Of a stretch of 35,780 nt of DNA, positions 17,794-25,565 are shown one piece after another. The translations under genes and the position numbers were made by a program. Source of the DNA: Candidatus Latescibacterota bacterium (GTDB lineage Bacteria; Krumholzibacteriota; Krumholzibacteriia; LZORAL124-64-63); contig JAUSBL010000115.1 of assembly GCA_030658975.1 (NCBI GenBank), forward strand, positions 1-35,780, in the 5' to 3' direction. How positions within the stretch are numbered: the stretch's first letter is position 1; every line of letters begins with the position of its first letter. The notes below the pieces were generated by a model. It had not been told where the DNA came from and searched no databases. It saw only the letters and a list, made by a program, of their open reading frames with translations.

Positions 17794-18731
17794 CCGGCGC
17801 GGCCCAGCGCCAGCTCCAGCGCGAACCGGTGCCAGTCGCCCAGGTCGTTGGTGGCCTGCTCGAAGGCGTAGCCCAGGGTCAGCGGGCCGCGCGTGAAGCC
17901 GGCGCCCCAGGTGTAGCCCTGGGACTCGTAGTTGATGCGCGTGCCGAGCCGCAGGGCCAGGGCCGGCACGAGCCGGTACTCGCCGCCGACGTGCGCCTTC
18001 TCATTGCCGTCGTTCGGGAACAGGACGTCCGCGGCCAGCGTCAGCCTGCCCGAGAAGAAATCCTGCTGGGGATCGTAGGCGAGGCCGATCCGGCCGGCCT
18101 GCGGCAGGGCGAAGGGCGCGTCGTTGAGGTTGAGCTCGGGGCCGAGGTTGGTCAGCGAAGCGCCGAACCACAGACCCGGGATCTCGGCGCGGTGCGCGAT
18201 GAACAGGTCGTAGGCCAGGCCCGTGTCGCCGTAGACGTCGATCTCGGTGTGCAGCAGCTTGACACCCACGCCGGCCGCGAAGGACTCGCCGATCGTGCGC
18301 GCGTAGTTGACGCCGAGCGCCACCTCGTAGGGCCGGAACGTGCCCAGCGGCACGCCGACGCCGTCCTCCTCGTAGCGGTCGATCTCGTCGGCGTAGAGCC
18401 CCGAGAAGATGAAGCCCAGCGTGCCGATCGGCGTGCGGTGGGCGACCGCGGCCGTCTCCTTGTCGAACAGCCCCCACAGCCGCTGGTGCTGCAGCAGCAG
18501 GTCCGTGCCCTCCGACGAGAAGGCGAGCAGCGCCGGATTCCAGTACACCGCCGACGCCCCGTAGGCCGAAGCCACGCCGGCGCCCCCCATGGCGGCCTCG
18601 CGCGCGCCCACCGGGTTGCGCAGGGACAGGAAGCCCGAGGTTCCCGGAGTCCCGGCGGCGGCGGCCCCCGCGAGCAGCAGGACGGCGAGGAGCGCGACGA
18701 GCGCGCTGCGGCGCGGCGAAGCAGACATCAT
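17787..18731 (-). CDS. PorV/PorQ-like (UPF0164) outer-membrane beta-barrel protein
   Basis: The 314-residue protein has a signal peptide (hydrophobic stretch about 8-25, AGAAAAG cleavage region). It is followed by a motif typical of the PorV/UPF0164 group: LRNPVGAREAAMGGAGVASAYGASAVYWNPALLAF. The rest is a run of amphipathic beta strands with aromatic ends, and it closes with RFALELALGRAGY, as expected for an outer-membrane barrel. In Bacteroidota, PorV takes part in type IX secretion. A comparable role here is inference, although the gene directly follows a large secreted protein that has a type IX-like C-terminus. The tandem ATG at 18731 follows GGAAAGG. The gap to the upstream gene is 58 bases, so they are probably cotranscribed. 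Confidence 0.8.
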   Translation of the reverse strand: MMSASPRRSALVALLAVLLLAGAAAAGTPGTSGFLSLRNPVGAREAAMGGAGVASAYGASAVYWNPALLAFSSEGTDLLLQHQRLWGLFDKETAAVAHRTPIGTLGFIFSGLYADEIDRYEEDGVGVPLGTFRPYEVALGVNYARTIGESFAAGVGVKLLHTEIDVYGDTGLAYDLFIAHRAEIPGLWFGASLTNLGPELNLNDAPFALPQAGRIGLAYDPQQDFFSGRLTLAADVLFPNDGNEKAHVGGEYRLVPALALRLGTRINYESQGYTWGAGFTRGPLTLGYAFEQATNDLGDWHRFALELALGRAGY

Positions 18732-18789
18732 GTCGATCCTTTCCGGCGCGACCGGCGCGCCCAGACCCGCGGACGGCGACGGCGGCGGC

Positions 18790-21700
18790 TCACCGCGAGA
18801 CGGCCACCGGCACGACGCTCGTTTCGGAACGGCCGCCGCCCTCGGCGACCAGCCGGCAGAGGTACAGGCCCGAAGCGAGCCGCGGCAGGTCCAGCGGGAC
18901 CTCCACGGGTTCGCCCGCGCGCGCGGAGGTCGTAGCCGCGGCGGCCACCGCCTCCCCCTCCAGATTGTACAGGAAGACCCGGACATCGCAATCCCGCAAG
19001 ACGTCGGCGCGCACGCGCAGCACCGTCCCGGTCAGCGGCGACGGGTAGCAGATGTGGCTGCCGTCGGCCAGCAGGCCCGCGCCGGTGGGACCGGCGGCGG
19101 GCGTCGGGAGCCACATCCAGCCGTCGGCGCTGCCGCCGTACATCGGCCAGACCGGTGCGGCGTCCGCGGTGCCGTCCAGGCTCCAGACCGCCAGACGGGA
19201 GACGGGTTCGCCGTCGAAACCACCGTCCGCCGCGACGCCCGCGATCCGCTCGAAGCTGCCGGCCGCGATCAGTTCGAGACCCGGCGCACCGTCGAGATCC
19301 GTCAGCAGCGGCGTGCCGGCGGCCGCGCCCGCCCCGGCCAGCGGCCAGCCGGGCAGCAGGGCCCCGTCCTGTCCGAGCAGGAACAGTCGGCCGTCGGCGA
19401 GCGTGAACAGGTAGCGCCGCGACTCGCCGACGTCGAAGGCCAGTGGCTGCGGTTCGGTCCCGGGAGCCGCAGCCAAAGCGCCGGCTGCCAACTGCCGGGG
19501 CCAGCCGACGCGGGGCGCGCCCGTGCTGCCCGTGCACGCGAACGCGCCGTCGCGGGTCCCGTGGGAGAAGTCCGGCCCGAAGGGCGTCGCCACCGCCGCC
19601 CCCCCCGCCGGCCAGAGCACGGGCGCGTGGAGATCCGGCAGGATCATGGCGCCGCCGTCCCGCGTCGCGACCGCCAGCGCGTACTCGCGGTCGCCGAAAT
19701 CGATGGATCCGGTATCGCCTGCGGGAATCTGCCAGATCTGGGGCCGCATCGCGGCCGGCTCCGCCGGCAGTTCGCGCACGGGTTCGAAGCCGCCACCGGG
19801 ATAACAGATCAACTGCTCCCACCGCTCATCGACCAGGTTGCGCACCAGCAGGATGAGACTCCCGCCGTCGATGTGCGGCACCGGCGGCGCCAGCACGCGG
19901 CACTGCTCCTGCGGCAGAGCGACGACGGCGCCGCCCGGCCAGACCCGCAACCGGCTGCGGGCCCCGTCCTCCCAGGTCTCGACGACGGCGACTTCGCTCG
20001 TCCCGATAACGGGGGGCCAGTCGCATCCCGTCAGCGCCAGTGCGAGTCCGAAGCTGACGGGGTCCGCGTCGCCGTCGACGGCCTCGCTCCCGTCCTCGCC
20101 GTTGAAGATGAACAGGCCGGTGGGCGCCGAAAGCACGATCTCCGGCCGGCCGTCGCCGTCGACGTCCGCCACCAGCGGCGGTCCCGTCCAGTCGGCCGTC
20201 GTGCCGTCGGCGTTGCGGCCGACGGCGAACAGGCCGGGCTCGAGGGCGATCTCGCGGAAGTCCGACAGGTCGCTGCGGAAGGCCAGGACGCGGCCGCCGT
20301 CGGCGGCGGTCACGATTTCGAGGGTGCCGTCGGCCGGCCAGTCGAGGTCGGCAGCGATCAGGTGCATGCCGCGCAGGTCGCGGCCCGGCAGGTCGCGCAC
20401 CGCCAGGGGCTCGGCGTCGCCGAGGGCCTCGCGCGCGCAGCGGAATTCCATCCAGGGCGCGTAGACGATCACCGCCGCGGTGTCTCCGGGCGCCACGTAA
20501 GCCGAATCCAGGACGACGTTGGTGAAGGCGTCCAGCAAGATGCCGGTGGCCTGGCCGAACGCCGTGACCGTCGCCGGCCGGGTGTCCGGCCCGAATCGCG
20601 TCGCGCCCTCGCCGCGGAAGCTGTCGTGATCGCCGCCCAGGAACCAGGCGCTCGGCGTGCTGGAGTCGAGATCCTGGATGCCGTCGGCCTCTTCGAGGTC
20701 CACGGACTTGTGGGCCGGATCGGCGTTGTAGAGGTTGCCCTCGGCGCCGGCGACCGCGCGGATCACGGACTCGTCGACGTGCCAGACGTAGAGCCCGCTG
20801 CCGGCGCCCTTGACGCCATCCGCGCGGGCCTGGTTCTCGCTCATGAAGAAGTCGAACTCGGCGCCGTCGAGCCATTCGCGCCGGTCCGTCGCGGGGTCGT
20901 ACCAACCGGTTGGCGTGCCGTCGAGGGAGTCGGAGTCGGCATCGAAGAAGTCCGGGATGTGGTTCCCGTTCAGGTCGCCGGGGAAGGAGAAGATGCGGTT
21001 GCCGTCGGGGTCCTGCTGCCGGTACTCGACCAGCCAGTACTCCTGCGGCGAGATATCCACGCGGGCCAGCGTAGAGTCCGCGGCCGGATGCTCGGCGGGG
21101 TACAGCCGCACGACGTCGCCCGCATCGGGATCGACGTGGAGCGGTTCGAGCCAGCCCATGAGCATCTTGTTGAACGCGCAGGGATGCGCCGGGATGTAGC
21201 CGGCGGCCGTGAAAAGACCGTAGCCCATCAGGCAGAACTCGCCGACGCCCTGGCTGTCCGGCCGGCCGGCCGGCGTGAAGTCGCTCAGCGAGAGCATGCC
21301 CAGGCGCAACCCGACTTCGAAGCAGTAGACGCCGAGCGCGCCGAAGTAGCCGCCGAAGTTGCCGATCGGGTCCTGGAACTCGTTCTCCGGCAGGATGAGC
21401 ACGTGGTCGATCAGGACGAAACCGCCGCCGGGCAGTGGGTCGTTGGTGAGCAGCCCCGACTCCGGAATGAGGCCGTCCTCGGCGGCGAGCGCGAAGTCCT
21501 CAGGCCCCAGGTAGCCGCTGTAGATCTGCTCGGGCGAATCGCCCAGGATGTCGGTTTCCTCACCGGCGCCGGCGTGGACGATCACCACCGTGTCGTAGCG
21601 CGAGAAATCGAGGTCGGCGTCCAGCGCTGCAACGACGTCACGCGCCAACAGGACCTTTTGCTCCCCCTCGTCGGGATGGTTCCCGTACCAGGCCATGGGC

Positions 21701-22194
21701 GCGGCCAGGTTGGCTACTTCGGGGTGGACCCGGTATCGGAATTCGAAACGGCCGCCGCTGACATCGCGGTAGTAGGATCGCACGTCGGCGAACTGATGGT
21801 CGAAGTAGAGGGAGTCGTGGGCCGTATAATAGAAGTCGCTCTGGCGGGGCGGCGGGAAGCCTTCCAGGTCGCGCCCGTAGAGCAGGCTGTCGGCGAAATC
21901 GCACATCAGGACAGCGGCGACCAAACTGTCCGGGGCCGCCCGGCCCGCCAGACGCGCGGCCTGCAGCGATGGCGAGCCGTCGCGCGCCAGCCGTGCCGCC
22001 TTCGCACCGAGCAAACGCTCCACGCCCGTGCGATCTTCGATCCGGGGCAGGTCCGAGACACCGGCTCGGGCCGGCAGGGCCGTCAAGCCACACACCCAGA
22101 CGGCGGCCGCCCAACCCAGGTAGCCGCGCCTCAGCGCCGAGGTCACGCGGCCCGGCGGACCTGCGGGGATGTCGCGTTCGGCAGCCAGTCTCAT
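18790..22194 (-). CDS. Secreted M6-peptidase-like protein with lost zinc motif, FG-GAP-like repeats and FlgD/type IX-like C-terminus
   Basis: The 1134-residue protein opens with a signal peptide (Arg-rich, hydrophobic about 24-42, ALPARA). An M6-like domain covers about 70-480: an FYYTAHDSLYFDHQFADVRSYYRDVSGG-type start, VIVHAGAGEETD, and a downstream CLMGYG with PAHPCAFNKMLMGWLEP, which match immune-inhibitor-A-type peptidases. Where M6 enzymes have HExxHxxGxPD, this protein has F292-E293-V294-G295-L296-RLGM, so both zinc histidines are missing. Then come beta-propeller-like repeats with calcium-loop-type LVADVDGDGRPEIVL (about 640-1040). The C-terminal domain (about 1050-1134) resembles FlgD-Ig/type IX sorting domains (VFLYNLEGEAVA, then LASGLYLCRL). 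It is probably exported as a non-enzymatic surface or binding protein. It is followed by the PorV-like gene. Confidence 0.85.
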   Translation of the reverse strand: MRLAAERDIPAGPPGRVTSALRRGYLGWAAAVWVCGLTALPARAGVSDLPRIEDRTGVERLLGAKAARLARDGSPSLQAARLAGRAAPDSLVAAVLMCDFADSLLYGRDLEGFPPPRQSDFYYTAHDSLYFDHQFADVRSYYRDVSGGRFEFRYRVHPEVANLAAPMAWYGNHPDEGEQKVLLARDVVAALDADLDFSRYDTVVIVHAGAGEETDILGDSPEQIYSGYLGPEDFALAAEDGLIPESGLLTNDPLPGGGFVLIDHVLILPENEFQDPIGNFGGYFGALGVYCFEVGLRLGMLSLSDFTPAGRPDSQGVGEFCLMGYGLFTAAGYIPAHPCAFNKMLMGWLEPLHVDPDAGDVVRLYPAEHPAADSTLARVDISPQEYWLVEYRQQDPDGNRIFSFPGDLNGNHIPDFFDADSDSLDGTPTGWYDPATDRREWLDGAEFDFFMSENQARADGVKGAGSGLYVWHVDESVIRAVAGAEGNLYNADPAHKSVDLEEADGIQDLDSSTPSAWFLGGDHDSFRGEGATRFGPDTRPATVTAFGQATGILLDAFTNVVLDSAYVAPGDTAAVIVYAPWMEFRCAREALGDAEPLAVRDLPGRDLRGMHLIAADLDWPADGTLEIVTAADGGRVLAFRSDLSDFREIALEPGLFAVGRNADGTTADWTGPPLVADVDGDGRPEIVLSAPTGLFIFNGEDGSEAVDGDADPVSFGLALALTGCDWPPVIGTSEVAVVETWEDGARSRLRVWPGGAVVALPQEQCRVLAPPVPHIDGGSLILLVRNLVDERWEQLICYPGGGFEPVRELPAEPAAMRPQIWQIPAGDTGSIDFGDREYALAVATRDGGAMILPDLHAPVLWPAGGAAVATPFGPDFSHGTRDGAFACTGSTGAPRVGWPRQLAAGALAAAPGTEPQPLAFDVGESRRYLFTLADGRLFLLGQDGALLPGWPLAGAGAAAGTPLLTDLDGAPGLELIAAGSFERIAGVAADGGFDGEPVSRLAVWSLDGTADAAPVWPMYGGSADGWMWLPTPAAGPTGAGLLADGSHICYPSPLTGTVLRVRADVLRDCDVRVFLYNLEGEAVAAAATTSARAGEPVEVPLDLPRLASGLYLCRLVAEGGGRSETSVVPVAVSR

Positions 22195-22254
22195 GGGTGT
22201 CGGCTTTCGTGAGCGGGTTCGTACCGGGAGCCGGCCTCGCCGGCGGAAACGCGG

Positions 22255-22283
22255 AGTATAGGTGCGCGCAGCACAACCGTCAA
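22255..22283 (-). promoter_or_regulatory. Strong sigma-70-type promoter of the M6-like/PorV-like operon
   Basis: On the minus strand TTGACG (22283-22278) and TATACT (22260-22255) are each a 5/6 match to consensus, with an ideal 17-base spacer. Transcription should begin near 22248, leaving a leader of about 54 bases before the ATG at 22194. This is the best sigma-70 promoter in the window. Confidence 0.75.
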
Positions 22284-22288
22284 CGAAC

Positions 22289-22314
22289 GGCCCCGCCGGA
22301 AACACGGCGGGGCC
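22289..22314 (-). terminator. Perfect 10-bp GC hairpin after the DUF4384 gene
   Basis: GGCCCCGCCG (22289-22298) and CGGCGGGGCC (22305-22314) pair perfectly around a 6-base GAAACA loop on the plus strand (TGTTTC on the minus). It lies 190 bases past the DUF4384 stop and immediately upstream of the next promoter. This position fits an insulating terminator, although there is only a weak T-rich tail. Confidence 0.6.
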
Positions 22315-22503
22315 GGGGATCGAACGCCGCCACCCCTGATTGGCATCGTCGTCACCCCTGCCCCGCCGTTCGACGTCGGTGATCATTGGCTGACCGGCTC
22401 GGCTTCCCGTTCCCCTACAGGCGCCAACCTCTTCAAGGATCAGGTCCTCGCCGGCCCGCCAACACGATGGGGGGATCAGATCACCTCCGACAGTTTGGGG
22501 GCT

Positions 22504-24306
22504 TCAGCGCCCCTTGCTCCTGGACTTGCCCGACTGTCCCGACTGCCCGGACTGGTTCGACTGCCCGGACTGGCCCGACGAACCGCCGCGCGAGCCGCCG
22601 TCGCCGCCGCTCGGCCGCACCGCGGGACTGGAGTCACGGCTCTCGCGCGCAGGGCGCGTCTGAGCGCCACTGGTGTCGCGGGTGCCCGTATCGCTCTTGC
22701 CCGCCGGACGTTCCCGGACCGCCGGCGGCGTCTCGTTCCTGCCCTCGTTGGTGCGGGGCGTGACCGCCGACGCCGGCCGCTCGGGCGCCTTGTGATCCTC
22801 GCTGCGGCCGCCGCTCCACAGACGCGGCCCCTTGGTGCGGGGCTCGACCGGACGGACCGCGCCGCGGTCGGCATCGCCCTGGTCGCGGCGGGGCACCGGC
22901 CGGATCGTGCGCTCGCCGGCTCCATCGCCCTTGCCGCGCTCCGCCGGGTTCGGCCTGACTTCGCCCGCCTTGCGGCCGCTCTGTCCCGCCTGGGGACGCA
23001 CCTGGGTCGCGGGGGCGTCGCCCGTCGAAGCGCCGGGCCTGGTCACGGCCTCGCCGCGGCTGCCCGCCGACGCGCCGGAACGACCAGGGACGCGGATGCC
23101 CGGCGTGCGGTCGTCGCGAACCGTCGGCGCGAAGGACTGGGGCGACCGCTGTGTCAGCGGCACGTCGCGGTAGCGCTCGCCGCCCTTCTCCCGGTCCGAC
23201 GCGCGCTCCGTCGACGAACGGGCAGCCATCCGATCGCTGACCGTACGGTCCGGTCGCGGATTCTTCACCAGGCCCACGGGGTGGTGCTGGCTGTCCTCGC
23301 CATCGCCCCGCTTCAGGCGCAGATCCTTGCCGAGCGGCCGGTAACGCCGCTCGCCGTCCTTGTACCGCGTCCAAACGTCGCCCCGGCCGTGGGGGGAATA
23401 GTTCCAGACATAGCAGTCGCGATCCCAGCCCCAGCCGTAGTGCACGGGCCACGAGTACCAGGGGCGGTACCAGTAGTTGATCCAGGGATTCCAGGTCCAG
23501 GGATCGACATAGTAGTAGACGGGGTAGTAGTAGGCCGGGTAGTAGCCGTAACGGACGTACCAGTCGTTGTCCCACTGGTAGTCGTGGTGGATCGTGACCA
23601 CGCAGGTGTCGCGGTACGGTTCGTAGCTGTTCCCGCCGTCGTGGCACTGGTTGCAGAGATACCGCGGGTGGTCGACGCGCTTGTGGACGTACCAGCTCAC
23701 GTAGTTCGTGGCCACGAAGTCCTCGGGATTCTCCAGGCCCGTGACGGCGAAGTTCACCTCGTTCATCGCCAGGAAGGGATCACCGGCCACGTAGTACGCG
23801 AACTTCCGCGGACCCTCCGACTCGTGGTGGAAATCGACCTCGAGTTCCCGCAGATCGAACGGGTAGGCCGAAACGACGGCCTCGACGTACTCGACGCCCT
23901 CGTCATCGGCCGCGAGGATGCGCGGCGCGCCCGGACCGGGCAGGTTGTAGGTGTGGGTGCCGAACACGAACCCGTCGTCCAGCCGGCTGCGCGGCCAGAG
24001 GATCGTCACCAGGCCGTCGGTGTCGATGCGGTAGATGACGACGTAGGCGTCCTGGTTCGTCTCGAAATGGACGCGCACCGATTCGCCCCGCTTGTAGACC
24101 TCGTCCTGCTGGCGGTCGTGCCAGACGTTCACGCGCAGCGGTTGCTTGTCGTAGCCCTGCCAGCCGTCGGCCGGCGGCTGGGCTCGGGCCGTGGCAAAGC
24201 CGAGGGCGAGCGCCAGCGCGCCCAGCGTCCAGACCAGGGCCAGGCGGTGGGTACGATCCTGTCGCGCCACCGTCCGTGCGTCCGTCTTCGTTGTCCTGGA
24301 TGTCAT
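22504..24306 (-). CDS. DUF4384 domain protein with Tyr/Trp-rich CXXCH segment and low-complexity tail
   Basis: The 600-residue protein has a signal peptide (hydrophobic about 22-40, ATARAQ). A DUF4384-like domain follows (about 50-145), recognisable from the series LRVNVWHDR, YKRGESVRVHFETNQDAYVVIY, DTDGLVTILWP. Residues 215-320 are extremely rich in Tyr and Trp and contain C218-N-Q-C221-H222, a CXXCH that could bind heme c or a metal. Residues 330-600 are hydrophilic, Arg/Gly/Pro-rich and probably disordered, ending in SGQSGQSNQSGQSGQSGKS repeats and a basic tail. DUF4384 proteins are usually envelope proteins of unknown function. The ATG at 24306 follows a perfect AAGGAGGT. The lipoprotein gene ends 28 bases upstream, so the two form an operon. 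Confidence 0.82.
   Translation of the reverse strand: MTSRTTKTDARTVARQDRTHRLALVWTLGALALALGFATARAQPPADGWQGYDKQPLRVNVWHDRQQDEVYKRGESVRVHFETNQDAYVVIYRIDTDGLVTILWPRSRLDDGFVFGTHTYNLPGPGAPRILAADDEGVEYVEAVVSAYPFDLRELEVDFHHESEGPRKFAYYVAGDPFLAMNEVNFAVTGLENPEDFVATNYVSWYVHKRVDHPRYLCNQCHDGGNSYEPYRDTCVVTIHHDYQWDNDWYVRYGYYPAYYYPVYYYVDPWTWNPWINYWYRPWYSWPVHYGWGWDRDCYVWNYSPHGRGDVWTRYKDGERRYRPLGKDLRLKRGDGEDSQHHPVGLVKNPRPDRTVSDRMAARSSTERASDREKGGERYRDVPLTQRSPQSFAPTVRDDRTPGIRVPGRSGASAGSRGEAVTRPGASTGDAPATQVRPQAGQSGRKAGEVRPNPAERGKGDGAGERTIRPVPRRDQGDADRGAVRPVEPRTKGPRLWSGGRSEDHKAPERPASAVTPRTNEGRNETPPAVRERPAGKSDTGTRDTSGAQTRPARESRDSSPAVRPSGGDGGSRGGSSGQSGQSNQSGQSGQSGKSRSKGR
22511..22580 (-). repeat. Nine-base coding repeat in the DUF4384 3' end
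   Basis: Degenerate 9-base units close to gactgcccg recur in tandem here and encode the Ser-Gly-Gln / Ser-Asn-Gln tripeptides near the protein C-terminus. Such slippage-prone repeats can change length between strains while keeping the frame. Confidence 0.75.
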
Positions 24307-24334
24307 GATCGGACCTCCTTCCGGGTCAGCTCCG

Positions 24335-25243
24335 TCAGAAGCGGATCAGCTCGCTGCGGGGCGCGCCTGTGCCGCGCCTGCCTGCAACGACTTTCAACTC
24401 CGGGTTCCCCTCGTCGATCTGGTAGGCCCAGTCGATCTCTACATAGCCCGCCGAGATCGCGTAGACGTAGAACTTGGCGTAGTGGACGTCGCTCTCGGGA
24501 TCCATGACGACCGCCACGGCGTAGGTGTGGTCCTCGATCAGTTCCGCGACGCCGATGGCGGAGTACCCGGACGTCGGGGCCTCGTCGACCGCCGCGAAGG
24601 GGATGGTCCCGAGGTCCTGGAGCAGGACGATGGCGGGACGCGCCGAGTAGACGAAGGGCACGCCCTCGACGAAGGCCACGAAGATGTCGGCGGTCGGGGC
24701 GTCCCACTCCATGCGGCCGTTGTCCAGGCGGCTGAAGTCGAACCCGCTGCGCTCGGGATAGCCGCCGAAGCGGTCGTAGAGCAGGACTTCGTAACCCTCG
24801 GGCCGCGGCGTGTCATCGACCGTCTCCCAACTCAGGGCGCTCTCGTTCCCGCTCGTGTCGTAGGAGAGCACCGCGTAGTAGTAGGTCTGCCCGTCCACGA
24901 CATCGCTGTCGTCGAACCAGTGCAGCAGGCTGTCCTCGTCGAAATTCTCGTCCCAGGCAACGTCTCCCAGCCAGTGGTAGCGGCCGTACACGGGGTCGTT
25001 CCCGTCGTGCCGGTAGACGGCGTAGCCGGCGAGGTCGGACTGGTCGAGGTCGTGCCAGTAGACCGAGACGACACCCTCACCAGTGACGGTGAAGACGCCG
25101 GTAGGTACGGCGGGAGCCTGGGTGTCGACAGGATCGTCGTCACAGCCAGGCAGCGGTATCAGGAGCGCCAGCACGAGAAGTGACAAGGCGGTCTGCATGA
25201 CCACGTTCGAGCGGCTTCGATCCTCGGTACGCATCCGGTTCAC
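24335..25243 (-). CDS. Lipoprotein with fibronectin type III domain
   Basis: The 302-residue product has a lipoprotein signal: a hydrophobic helix (about 18-32) and lipobox LPGC with the acylated Cys34, followed by Asp-Asp-Asp. An FN3 domain fills about 42-150 (start APAVPTGVFTVTGEGVVSVYW, then LAGYAVYRHDG and TYYYAVLSYDTSGNES). The C-terminal half (150-302) is beta-rich and not recognised. I chose the GTG at 25243 because GGGAGGT lies 8 bases upstream; an ATG at 25234 is also possible. The asps after Cys34 would direct retention in the inner membrane in E. coli, but that rule is not known to hold in this phylum. A sigma-54 promoter lies about 52 bases upstream of the start. Confidence 0.82.
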   Translation of the reverse strand: MNRMRTEDRSRSNVVMQTALSLLVLALLIPLPGCDDDPVDTQAPAVPTGVFTVTGEGVVSVYWHDLDQSDLAGYAVYRHDGNDPVYGRYHWLGDVAWDENFDEDSLLHWFDDSDVVDGQTYYYAVLSYDTSGNESALSWETVDDTPRPEGYEVLLYDRFGGYPERSGFDFSRLDNGRMEWDAPTADIFVAFVEGVPFVYSARPAIVLLQDLGTIPFAAVDEAPTSGYSAIGVAELIEDHTYAVAVVMDPESDVHYAKFYVYAISAGYVEIDWAYQIDEGNPELKVVAGRRGTGAPRSELIRF

Positions 25244-25294
25244 GGTCCCACCTCCCTCGGGACGGCATCGCGCCAGCCCGTAGGCTTATCCAAG

Positions 25295-25309
25295 GCAGGA
25301 GCTGTGCCA
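25295..25309 (-). promoter_or_regulatory. Sigma-54 (-24/-12) promoter of the lipoprotein-DUF4384 operon
   Basis: On the minus strand, from 25309 down to 25295, the sequence is TGGCAC-AGCTC-CTGC. The canonical form is TGGCAC-N5-TTGC. The GG (-24) and GC (-12) dinucleotides are exactly 10 bases apart, and only one base of the core differs. Transcription would start near 25283, 40 bases before the lipoprotein GTG. The gene immediately upstream encodes a sigma-54 activator, which supports function. Confidence 0.7.
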
Positions 25310-25350
25310 GGGGAGGCGCGGCACGCCATTTCTATGGCCATCCAGTGTAA

Positions 25351-25382
25351 TTCATTATTTTATAATGTAATAACGAATCAAG
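25351..25382. promoter_or_regulatory. AT tract with CATTAT-TTT-ATAATG palindrome, possible bending (IHF-type) site
   Basis: Bases 25353-25367 form the perfect dyad CATTATTTTATAATG, and AATCAA follows at 25375-25380. An A/T tract beside WATCAA resembles part of an IHF site, though the final TTR is missing. It lies 40-75 bases upstream of the sigma-54 promoter, where DNA bending between enhancer and promoter is usual. Confidence 0.35.
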
Positions 25383-25487
25383 CGAAGAAACGACACGAAG
25401 TCAGGGGCGCCTCGAACCGGCCTCCAGTGTCCCACACGAGGTCCACGGCATCCCCAAAAAAGGACGACGGAGGTGATTCGCCGACAA

Positions 25488-25565
25488 AGAGAAAAGAGCC
25501 AGCGGTCCTGGAGTAGACCGAGGATCCCGAGTCTCGCCTCTGCGGGATCTGCTGGCTCTTTCTCT
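25488..25565. repeat. Long inverted repeat with two internal stems (structured RNA, terminator or small mobile repeat)
   Basis: The outer arms are 25488-25503 and 25551-25565; 25493-25503 (AAAGAGCCAGC) and 25551-25561 (GCTGGCTCTTT) pair perfectly over 11 bases, and with one bulged A the pairing extends to 15. Inside are two further stems: GGTC/GACC at 25504-25507 and 25516-25519, and GATCCCG/CGGGATC at 25523-25529 and 25543-25549. Folded as RNA this is a 78-nt three-way junction. It could be a non-coding RNA, an unusual bidirectional terminator, or a tiny element with terminal inverted repeats. No flanking target duplication is obvious. Confidence 0.6.

Larger units (their letters stand above)
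22195..22503. other. Intergenic stretch of 309 bases: hairpin plus promoter
   Basis: This gap between the DUF4384 gene and the M6-like gene (both minus) holds a perfect 10-bp hairpin and a near-consensus promoter, listed separately. Bases 22315-22503 show no gene, tRNA or further clear element. The open frames there lack ribosome sites and family features. Confidence 0.7.

Noticed and set aside
25488-25565. Known riboswitch class
   Set aside because: I compared it from memory with c-di-GMP, thiamine and cobalamin riboswitch core motifs and found none of their conserved cores.
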